Shown here: piece by piece, positions 1 to 5,663 of the stretch
Layout: each line of letters opens with the position of its first letter
Numbering within the stretch: position 1 is the stretch's first letter
NCBI GenBank assembly: GCA_031273645.1
Contig: JAISRM010000162.1
Span: 1 to 5,784 of the forward strand
Length of the DNA stretch: 5,784 nucleotides
Direction: 5' to 3'
Origin: Endomicrobium sp.
GTDB lineage: Bacteria; Elusimicrobiota; Endomicrobiia; Endomicrobiales; Endomicrobiaceae
Program-made: the position numbers and the translations under genes
Notes under the pieces: model-generated
What the model saw: the letters and a program-made list of their open reading frames with translations, nothing else
Told to the model about the DNA's origin: nothing
The model's database searches: none

Positions 1-1
1 T

Positions 2-1795
2 ATAGACAAAGAACTTGTATTTAAAGACAGAGTAAGAAAATTTGATTTTTCATTAATAAAAGCAGGCAAAGATTATAATGAAAAACTTTTTAACGGACAA
101 ATTGATATATTAAGTTTTGACCATAAAGCGTATAAGACAACGTACGGCATACAAAATTTAACGGTTTTAGCTCTTTCTATCATAGCGTTGTTTATTTTGT
201 TCGCTCTTAAGAAAAAAATAATATTATTTTTTAAATATTTTTTTAAAGACTTTTATCTGCAAACTAAATATGCTTTAAATATTTTATTTCAAAATATTAA
301 ATTATTGCCTTCTTGGCAGTTTTATATATGCGCTGCCGTTGTTTTTTTATACGCATTGCCAATAATACTTGCAGATGTGCCGTTTTCCGATGATTATGGC
401 AGGATTATAGGCGGCTGGGCTTGGAATCATGACAGCAGATTTTTAACGGAAATTATTTATAAAATCATTTCGTTTAATTTGAATATGGTAAATGTCGCGC
501 CGCTGTCTTTGATAGTCGGAATGTCATTTCTTCTGATAAGTTCTTATATGCTGTTTTGGAAATGGGCCGGTAAACATTCTGCCGCCGTGTCATTGTCAAC
601 ACTTTCATTGATTTTATCTCCGATAATATTGTTTACCCTTATAAGTTATCAGATTGACGCGGTGGGGATAGCTTTTTCTTTTGTTTTTGCCTTAGGCATA
701 TTTTTAATTCCCGATTCGTCAAATGTAAAGTTTAAGTTTTTTTCTGCTTTTATTTTGACGTTTTGCGTTATGCTTACGCATCAGTCTTCAATAGCCGTTG
801 TTGCAATTCTTATGTTTACCGAGTTTATAATTGTTATTAACAAGCAAAATGATGATTATAAAAAGGCATTAAATTTGTTTCTTATACGCGCCGCAAGCTC
901 GGTTTCTTCGCTGTTTGTATGGTATATAACGGTAGGGCGTTTTTCCCGCTATGATACGATTTTAAATGAAAGCGCTTTTATATTTGCAATTATTGAAAGA
1001 ACAAAAACGTTTGCGCAGCATTTTGTATTGTCATATTTTTACGGCAGGACAGTTCTATTCATATTCTGTATTTTATTTGCATGTTTTGTTTTCATATGTT
1101 TTAAAATTGTACTAAAACTATTGAGGGAAAAATTGATATTAAACAAAATATCGGCAATTCTTGTCGCTTTTATTCCTTTTGCATTATTGTTTTTAGGAAT
1201 TATAGGGGCAAATATAACTACTAATTTCAAATTGTATATTGGAAACACTATGTTTTTATCATTTTCGCCTTTTATTGCCTGCATGGCTTTTATAACGATT
1301 GATTATTATCGCGGATATATGAAGAAAATTATTGTACTTTTATCAATTGCGCCTTTATTGTACAGCTTTAGTTTAAGCTATGCGTATGCAAAGTATTTAA
1401 CCTATTCGTATGAAACAAATCAAATTATAGTTTCTTCTTTATTGTCAAATATACAAACAGATAAACAAATAGTAATTTTGTCTAAAACAACAAACAAGGA
1501 CACACAAAGGACAAGACAAATATTAAAAGCTTTTCCTATAATAAATAGGCTAAAAGGTCTTCTGAATCTAGAACAAACTCAAAATCCTTTTCATTTGGAA
1601 GTAAAATTGAATTTTTTCGGGTTAAACTGCGCAGCGTATGATAGTTCTAAACAAGATCACATCAGCTTATTAAACGATGCTAAAAATAATTATGATAAAA
1701 TACAATTAATTTCGCGGCATTATTATTACAATTTATGGCAGTATAAAAATCTGTATATAATTGATTTTGCAAAAGATGAAAAATTAAGCTTATAG
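2..1795 (+). CDS. GtrII-type glucosyltransferase (multi-pass membrane GT-C protein), 5' end outside window
   Basis: The product is a polytopic membrane protein of the Glucos_trans_II (GtrII) family. By family knowledge, such proteins transfer a glucosyl residue from undecaprenyl phosphate to a surface polysaccharide on the periplasmic side. The family signature is visible after the first domain membrane segment: SDDYGR (nt 386-403) followed by GGWAWNHDSRFLTEIIYK, with the acidic pair at 389-394. I count about eleven hydrophobic segments from nt 320 to 1390, then a hydrophilic C-terminal tail of about 130 residues that is probably periplasmic and carries one Cys (1628-1630). The frame is open without a stop from position 2. 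The only near-start codon before the domain, TTG at 188, sits inside a hydrophobic helix and has no ribosome site, so I read the gene as continuing from the left. The visible part is 597 residues, already longer than the roughly 490 residues of Shigella GtrII. The 60 or so residues before nt 188 are an unrecognised hydrophilic stretch ending in an extra membrane helix. The acceptor and exact sugar are unknown. Confidence 0.8.
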   Translation: MDKELVFKDRVRKFDFSLIKAGKDYNEKLFNGQIDILSFDHKAYKTTYGIQNLTVLALSIIALFILFALKKKIILFFKYFFKDFYLQTKYALNILFQNIKLLPSWQFYICAAVVFLYALPIILADVPFSDDYGRIIGGWAWNHDSRFLTEIIYKIISFNLNMVNVAPLSLIVGMSFLLISSYMLFWKWAGKHSAAVSLSTLSLILSPIILFTLISYQIDAVGIAFSFVFALGIFLIPDSSNVKFKFFSAFILTFCVMLTHQSSIAVVAILMFTEFIIVINKQNDDYKKALNLFLIRAASSVSSLFVWYITVGRFSRYDTILNESAFIFAIIERTKTFAQHFVLSYFYGRTVLFIFCILFACFVFICFKIVLKLLREKLILNKISAILVAFIPFALLFLGIIGANITTNFKLYIGNTMFLSFSPFIACMAFITIDYYRGYMKKIIVLLSIAPLLYSFSLSYAYAKYLTYSYETNQIIVSSLLSNIQTDKQIVILSKTTNKDTQRTRQILKAFPIINRLKGLLNLEQTQNPFHLEVKLNFFGLNCAAYDSSKQDHISLLNDAKNNYDKIQLISRHYYYNLWQYKNLYIIDFAKDEKLSL

Positions 1796-1868
1796 ATATA
1801 ACTGTCATAAGAAACCCGTCAGGCAAATTATTCTGTCAATTACTATATAAAGTACTGAAAGGAAACAA

Positions 1869-2795
1869 ATGAAATTATCAATAATAGTTCCCATGTATGA
1901 CGAGCAGGAATCGCTGGATTTGTTTTTTAATGAAATTTATCGGGTTTTAAATCAATTGGATAAATATTCATATGAAATTATTTGCGTTGACGACGGCAGC
2001 AAAGATTTGACTTTTTCTCTGCTTAAAAACTATGCTGCAGAAAACAAGGATATAAAAATAATAAGTTTTTCAAGAAATTTCGGCAAAGAAAAAGCTATGC
2101 GCGCAGGCCTTGAGGCGTGCGTCGGGGACGCCGCAATTATTGCCGATGTTGATTTGCAGGATCCTTTAGAAATAATTTTAGAGTTTGTAAAAAAGTGGGA
2201 AGAAGGATATGAAAATGTGTATGGGGTGCGTTCTGACAGGCAATCTGACGCATGGTTTAAGAGATTTAGCGCAAATTGTTTTTATAAATCCGTTAATAAA
2301 ATATCCGACAGCCCTATATATCAAAATACGGGGGATTTCAGGCTGATAGACAGAAAAGTAATAGACGCAATAAAAGAGATAAAAGACAGGAGACCTTTTA
2401 TGAAATATATTTATAACTGGTCTGGTTATAAGTCGGTTGGAGTAAATTATGCAAGACAAAAACGCGCCGCCGGAAAAACTAAATTTAATTATTGGAAATT
2501 ATGGAACTTTGCATTAGACGGAATAACGGCGTCAAGCACATTGCCGTTGAGGATCTGGACATATTTTGGTTTTTGCATAGCGTTTTGTTCTTTTTTGTAC
2601 GGCGGATATATAGTTGCAAAGACAGTAATTCAGGGAATTGATATGCCGGGTTATGCTTCTACGTTTACGGTTGTATTGTTTTTTGGCGGAGTTCAGCTGA
2701 TTTGTTTGGGAGTGATAGGCGAATACATCGGAAGAATATTGGAAGAAACAAGACGCCGACCGGAATATATAGTCAGAGAGAGCGTTAATTTTTAA
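1869..2795 (+). CDS. gtrB: GtrB-like bactoprenol (polyprenyl-phosphate) glycosyltransferase, GT2 family
   Basis: This is a family 2 glycosyltransferase of the GtrB/DPM1-like type, which by family knowledge moves glucose (or another sugar) from a nucleotide sugar to undecaprenyl phosphate on the cytoplasmic face. The GT-A domain spans about residues 1-225. Visible motifs are IIVPMYDE (5-12), VDDGS (40-44), SRNFGKEKAMRAG (68-80), the metal-binding DVDLQDP (93-99) and NTGDFRLIDR (153-162). Two membrane segments follow (about 231-252 and 265-289), then the Arg-rich tail ETRRRPEYIV (293-302), typical of GtrB. The length of 308 residues is normal for the family. The ATG is supported by AAAGGA at 1858-1863, five bases upstream. 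It lies 73 bases after the GtrII-type gene and is probably co-transcribed with it, since I found no convincing promoter in the gap. The donor sugar cannot be read from sequence; ArnC-type and other prenyl-phosphate transferases share this fold, but the GtrII neighbour favours GtrB. Confidence 0.9.
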   Translation: MKLSIIVPMYDEQESLDLFFNEIYRVLNQLDKYSYEIICVDDGSKDLTFSLLKNYAAENKDIKIISFSRNFGKEKAMRAGLEACVGDAAIIADVDLQDPLEIILEFVKKWEEGYENVYGVRSDRQSDAWFKRFSANCFYKSVNKISDSPIYQNTGDFRLIDRKVIDAIKEIKDRRPFMKYIYNWSGYKSVGVNYARQKRAAGKTKFNYWKLWNFALDGITASSTLPLRIWTYFGFCIAFCSFLYGGYIVAKTVIQGIDMPGYASTFTVVLFFGGVQLICLGVIGEYIGRILEETRRRPEYIVRESVNF

Positions 2796-2800
2796 GGAAA
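2794..2800 (+). promoter_or_regulatory. Ribosome binding site AAGGAAA overlapping the gtrB stop codon
   Basis: AAGGAAA shares its first two bases with the TAA stop of the GtrB-like gene. Its GGA core lies six bases before ATA at 2805-2807. The same AAGGAAA string precedes the GtrB ATG, where the GGA core is five bases from the start. This is the main reason for placing the start of the next small gene at the non-standard codon ATA. Confidence 0.5.
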
Positions 2801-2804
2801 TCTA

Positions 2805-3056
2805 ATAGGCGGCAAACTTCTAAAAAGAATTATTTTAACGGTATTATTATGTTTTATAGGATTTTTATTTTATTTTCTTGACGGGAAACTGACTTCATAT
2901 AGAATGATAGATAAAGGTCATTTTGAAAATTATTCTTATGACTTTCAAAAACAGCCTTCCCCTTTTGAGTTTGCATACGACAAACCCGCCAATCAGCTGG
3001 CCTACGAAATTAATTTATCGATGAAATTTAAAACGTCCGCTCTTGCGCAAAAGTAA
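2805..3056 (+). CDS. Small single-anchor membrane protein, unknown function, apparent ATA start
   Basis: I do not recognise this 83-residue product. It begins with a basic stretch (GGKLLKR), then a hydrophobic helix at about residues 8-25 (IILTVLLCFIGFLFYFL). A mainly polar, aromatic-rich tail of about 58 residues follows. By the positive-inside rule the tail would lie outside the cytoplasm, anchored by an uncleaved signal-like helix. The frame runs from the GtrB stop codon to TAA at 3054-3056. It has no ATG, GTG or TTG before ATG 2904, and that ATG would remove the whole helix and has no good ribosome site. The AAGGAAA site favours ATA at 2805. Three readings remain open: a genuine rare AUA start, a gene silenced by an ATG-to-ATA change, or a remnant of a longer protein. 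It is in the same frame as gtrB, so readthrough of the TAA would append it to that protein. The signal-anchor pattern and clean frame favour real coding history. Confidence 0.5.
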   Translation: MGGKLLKRIILTVLLCFIGFLFYFLDGKLTSYRMIDKGHFENYSYDFQKQPSPFEFAYDKPANQLAYEINLSMKFKTSALAQK

Positions 3057-3077
3057 ACGCTTTTTGCTACGGCAGAT

Positions 3078-3120
3078 AAAGGCGGCGGAATAAGTTTATG
3101 TTCGCGAGGCCGCTTTTTTT
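3078..3120 (+). terminator. Rho-independent terminator between the glycosylation genes and glmS
   Basis: AAAGGCGGC (3078-3086) can pair with GCCGC followed by seven T (3109-3120). This gives a stem of five G-C pairs, one G-U pair and A-T pairs, closing a 22-base loop. The uridine run directly follows the stem, and the site lies 21 bases after the small membrane-protein stop. The loop is long, so this is likely rather than certain. It would separate the gtr-type block from glmS. Confidence 0.6.
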
Positions 3121-3123
3121 GTT

Positions 3124-3135
3124 GTATAATTATAC
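3124..3135 (+). promoter_or_regulatory. Candidate glmS promoter -10 inside a perfect 12-base palindrome
   Basis: GTATAATTATAC is a perfect inverted repeat containing TATAAT, the consensus -10 box (3125-3130). It lies immediately after the terminator and would start transcription near 3137, leaving a leader of about 30 bases before the glmS ATG. No good -35 box stands at the right distance; TTCGCG at 3101-3106 is poor. The symmetry could instead be an operator or chance in AT-rich DNA. The leader is too short for a glmS ribozyme. Confidence 0.35.
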
Positions 3136-3168
3136 GATAATAATACTTGCGCGCGAGGGGTTTTATAT

Positions 3169-4998
3169 ATGTGCGGAATAGTAGGATATGTCGGAAGCAA
3201 AAATGCCGTAGATATTATTTTTGACGGTCTTCAAAAGCTTGAATACAGAGGCTACGATTCTTCGGGTATTGCCGTCGTGAAAAATAAAAAACTTGAGATA
3301 AGAAGAAGCGTCGGAAAACTTGTAAATTTAAAAGCCGTATTGGATAAAAAACATTTAAGCGGAGTCTTAGGCATAGGACATACCCGCTGGGCTACGCACG
3401 GCAAGCCCTGCGAAGAAAACGCGCACCCTCATACCGATACGGATTCTTCCATAGTCGTAGTGCATAACGGGATAATTGAAAATTATATAGAACTTAGGAA
3501 CAAACTTCAAAAAGAAGGGCAGATTTTTAAGTCGGAAACCGACACCGAAGTTATAGCCCACCTTGTAAAAAAATATTATAAAGGCGATTTGTTTAAGGCC
3601 GTTAAAAGAGCTTTAAAAGATGCGCGCGGCTCTTATGCTTTGGGCGTTATCTGCAAAGATGAGCCCGACGTTATGGTTTGCGCAAGATACGACGCTCCTT
3701 TGATAATAGGCGCAGGCGAGGAAGAAAATTTTATCGCCTCAGATATTCCGGCGCTGCTTTCCTATACGCGCAATATGATTTTTCTTGAAAACGGAGATAC
3801 GGCTAAAATTACAAAAAGCAAAATAAAGATAGAAAATATTGACGGCGACTCTTGCGTCAGAGAAATAAAAAATATCGCATGGGATGCCGTTATGTCCGAG
3901 AAAGACGGATACAAGCATTTTATGTTAAAAGAGATTTTTGAACAGCCCAGAACCATAGAAGACACCTTTAAAGGAAGAATTTATCCCGACGAAGGAAGGG
4001 TTTACATAGAAGAAACCAAATTAGAAGACGATTTTATAAAAAGCCTTTCAAAAGTTTTTATAGTGGCTTGCGGAACTTCATATCACGCCGCGCTTATAGC
4101 AAAATTTCTTTTTGAAAATTTAGCGCGTATTCCCGTCGAAGTAGATATAGCTTCGGAATTCAGATACAGGCAGCCGGTTATTGACAATAAAACTTTAACC
4201 GTCGTAATATCGCAGTCCGGAGAAACGGCCGACACGCTTGCGGCTTTAAGGCTTGCCGCAAAAAGCGGTTCTAAAACGCTTGCCGTGTGCAATGTATTAG
4301 GTTCAAGCATAAGCCGCGAAGCAGACGCCGTAGTATATACGCGCTGCGGACCGGAAATAGGCGTAGCCTCGACAAAAGCTTTTACCGGACAGCTTGCCGC
4401 GCTTTATCTGCTTGCTTTAGACTGGGCGGCAAAAAAAGAAACGCTGTCTGAAAAAGTTTTAAAAGAATATATCAAAGAGCTTTGGAGCGTTCCGGTTAAA
4501 GTCGGAGATTTGTTAAAGAACGCCGAAAGCATAAGAGAAATTGCAAAAACTTACGCTTCTAAAAGAGATTTCCTCTATCTCGGGCGACACGTCAATTACC
4601 CGATAGCCCTTGAAGGAGCTTTAAAGCTGAAAGAGATTTCGTATATACACGCTGAAGGTTATGCCGCAGGCGAAATGAAGCACGGCCCCATAGCTTTAAT
4701 AGACGAAGATATGCCGATAGTAGCTATAGCTCCAAAAGGCGAAGTGTATGAAAAAATTATATCCAATATTTCGGAAGCCAAAGCCAGAGGCGGAATAATA
4801 ATAGCCGTTGCAAGCCAAGGCGACAAAGAGATAGCAAAAGAAAGCAGCGCGCAAATTTACATACCGCAAGTCTGCGAATTTTTCACTCCTTTTTTTACAA
4901 TAATCCCTTTGCAGCTTTTGGCGTATTTTACGGCTGAAATTTTAGGCAAAGACGTTGACCAGCCGAGAAACTTGGCAAAATCCGTAACGGTAGAATAA
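3169..4998 (+). CDS. glmS: Glutamine--fructose-6-phosphate aminotransferase (isomerizing), GlmS
   Basis: This cytoplasmic enzyme makes glucosamine 6-phosphate from fructose 6-phosphate and glutamine, the first step toward UDP-GlcNAc for peptidoglycan and lipid A. The N-terminal glutaminase domain (about 1-240) begins with MCGIVGYVG, so Cys2 is the nucleophile after Met removal. It also shows YRGYDSSG (26-33), HTRWATHG (71-78), HNGIIENY (99-106) and Asp125 in TDTEVIAH. Two SIS isomerase domains follow, with CGTSYHA (301-307), SQSGETADT (348-356) and ASTKAFT (400-406). The isomerase residues Glu489, His505 (KHGP) and Lys604 in the C-terminal LAKSVTVE are all present at positions matching E. coli GlmS with Met counted, and the length of 609 residues is identical. 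GAGGGG at 3155-3160, eight bases before the ATG, fixes the start. Nothing suggests degeneration. acpS follows after 21 bases, and the UDP-GlcNAc route serves the same envelope as the upstream glycosylation genes. Confidence 0.98.
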   Translation: MCGIVGYVGSKNAVDIIFDGLQKLEYRGYDSSGIAVVKNKKLEIRRSVGKLVNLKAVLDKKHLSGVLGIGHTRWATHGKPCEENAHPHTDTDSSIVVVHNGIIENYIELRNKLQKEGQIFKSETDTEVIAHLVKKYYKGDLFKAVKRALKDARGSYALGVICKDEPDVMVCARYDAPLIIGAGEEENFIASDIPALLSYTRNMIFLENGDTAKITKSKIKIENIDGDSCVREIKNIAWDAVMSEKDGYKHFMLKEIFEQPRTIEDTFKGRIYPDEGRVYIEETKLEDDFIKSLSKVFIVACGTSYHAALIAKFLFENLARIPVEVDIASEFRYRQPVIDNKTLTVVISQSGETADTLAALRLAAKSGSKTLAVCNVLGSSISREADAVVYTRCGPEIGVASTKAFTGQLAALYLLALDWAAKKETLSEKVLKEYIKELWSVPVKVGDLLKNAESIREIAKTYASKRDFLYLGRHVNYPIALEGALKLKEISYIHAEGYAAGEMKHGPIALIDEDMPIVAIAPKGEVYEKIISNISEAKARGGIIIAVASQGDKEIAKESSAQIYIPQVCEFFTPFFTIIPLQLLAYFTAEILGKDVDQPRNLAKSVTVE

Positions 4999-5019
4999 AA
5001 AAATGCAATTGAAAATATT

Positions 5020-5355
5020 ATGAATATAGGCATTGATATTGAAGAAGTAAAAAGATTTGATAAGTACGCAAAAGATGAAGATCATCTAAAAAAACTTTTT
5101 TCTAAAGACGAGATTTCTTACTGCATGTCAAAAAAATATCCGCAGCAGCATTTTGCGGCGCGCTTTGCCGCAAAAGAAGCCGTCTGGAAAGCGTTAAACC
5201 GGTCAAATAAAAAACTTCTCATAACCGATATTTCCGTTAAAAATAATCTCTCAGGCGTTCCGGAAGTTTATATAAAAAACAAAAAACAAAAAAACGTCAA
5301 AATTTCTCTTTCGCATACAAAAACATACGCCGCCGCCGCCGCAATAATTTTCTAA
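5020..5355 (+). CDS. acpS: Holo-[acyl-carrier-protein] synthase, AcpS
   Basis: AcpS transfers the 4'-phosphopantetheine arm of coenzyme A to a serine of apo-ACP, activating fatty-acid synthesis. Seen here are GIDIEEV (4-10) with metal ligand Asp6, RFAAKEAVWKAL (48-59) with metal ligand Glu53, and SLSHTKTYA (96-104) near the end. These are the three conserved blocks of the family in the expected order. At 111 residues it is slightly shorter than the usual 120-125, mostly in the middle and C-terminal regions, without loss of a motif. The start is chosen because MNIGIDI matches the family N-terminus. No clear Shine-Dalgarno site precedes it (the upstream run is A/T only with isolated G), so translation may depend on ribosomes arriving from glmS, whose stop lies 21 bases upstream. 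The C-terminus contains a run of five alanines encoded by GCC/GCA codons. Confidence 0.95.
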   Translation: MNIGIDIEEVKRFDKYAKDEDHLKKLFSKDEISYCMSKKYPQQHFAARFAAKEAVWKALNRSNKKLLITDISVKNNLSGVPEVYIKNKKQKNVKISLSHTKTYAAAAAIIF

Positions 5356-5435
5356 ACAAACACCATTTTGCAAAGATTTTAAATTTCATTCTGTTGTTAA
5401 CATATCCAATCCAAGTTTACTAAAAAATTCTGTCA

Positions 5436-5454
5436 GACAGCCTTCGGTTGTTTT
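5436..5454 (+). terminator. Terminator-like hairpin in repeat unit 1, possible end of the glmS-acpS transcript
   Basis: ACAGCC (5437-5442) pairs with GGTTGT (5446-5451) around a TTC loop. One pair is G-U in this copy, and the stem is followed by TTTT. It lies about 80 bases after the acpS stop. The U run is short, so termination may be weak. The second unit carries the same hairpin fully Watson-Crick paired at 5531-5545, giving a second chance to terminate. Confidence 0.35.
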
Positions 5455-5484
5455 ATGAAACACAAACAGAGTGCCTGTTTTGTC

Positions 5485-5504
5485 ATTCCCGCGAAAGCGG
5501 GAAT
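5485..5504. repeat. dRS3-like GC-rich palindrome, copy 1
   Basis: ATTCCCGC and GCGGGAAT form a perfect 8-base stem around GAAA, a stable GNRA-type tetraloop in RNA. The form ATTCCC-N8-GGGAAT equals the consensus of the Neisseria dRS3 element, and similar palindromes are dispersed in many bacterial genomes. The match to dRS3 is in form only and does not show common origin. Confidence 0.85.
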
Positions 5505-5578
5505 CCAAGTTTACTAAAAAATTCTGTCAGACAGCCTTCGGCTGTTTTATGAAACACAAACAGAGTGCCTGTTTTGTC

Positions 5579-5598
5579 ATTCCCGCGAAAGCGGGAAT
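5579..5598. repeat. dRS3-like GC-rich palindrome, copy 2
   Basis: This is an exact second copy of the 8-base stem with GAAA loop, 94 bases after the first. It spans the junction between unit 2 and the partial third unit, so the repeat boundary as drawn cuts through its right arm. The natural unit may therefore start elsewhere in the cycle. Confidence 0.85.
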
Positions 5599-5663
5599 CC
5601 AAGTTTACTAAAAAATTCTTTTTACATTGCGTCTTTCAAAGAAATAATGTCAGAAACTATATT

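Larger units (their letters stand above)
5408..5619. repeat. 94-base direct tandem repeat: two full units plus a 24-base partial third
   Basis: Unit 1 is 5408-5501 and unit 2 is 5502-5595. They match at 93 of 94 positions, differing only at 5448 (T) versus 5542 (C). Positions 5596-5619 repeat the first 24 bases (starting AATCCAAGTTTACTAAAAAA), after which the match ends. The array is therefore a short repeat at three places separated by two near-identical 70-base segments. Each unit contains CTGTC-A-GACAG, a triloop hairpin ACAGCC-TTC-GGCTGT, a weaker AAACAG-AGTGC-CTGTTT hairpin and a GC-rich palindrome. No reading frame spans it convincingly. The flanks 5356-5407 and 5620-5663 show nothing I can name. 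A recent slippage or recombination duplication of a dispersed hairpin element is the likeliest origin. Confidence 0.93.

Noticed and set aside
188..190. TTG as the start of the GtrII-type protein
   Set aside because: It lies inside a hydrophobic helix, has no ribosome site, and the same frame is open all the way to the left edge.
1039..1284. Minus-strand open frame within the GtrII-type gene
   Set aside because: It is a shadow of a well-supported coding frame, with no ribosome site and no recognisable motif.
1796..1868. Promoter (TATATAA at 1844-1850) before gtrB
   Set aside because: There is no -35 box at proper distance, and the inferred start would fall on the ribosome site; co-transcription with the upstream gene is simpler.
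2178..2459. Minus-strand open frame within gtrB
   Set aside because: It overlaps conserved GtrB motifs on the other strand and has no family-like sequence.
3057..3168. glmS ribozyme/riboswitch upstream of glmS
   Set aside because: The gap is only 112 bases, of which about 43 form a terminator; there is no room for the roughly 150-base ribozyme and no core motif is visible.
3367..4310. Three minus-strand open frames within glmS (3367-3561, 3762-3965, 4083-4310)
   Set aside because: All lie antisense to conserved GlmS domains and have no independent support.
5408..5595. tRNA or REP/RAYT element
   Set aside because: There is no cloverleaf, and the palindromes lack the GTAG-type head of classical REP sequences; no RAYT gene is in view.
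5408..5619. CRISPR array
   Set aside because: The 24-base repeat occurs three times, but the two 70-base 'spacers' are practically identical and themselves palindromic, so this is a tandem duplication.
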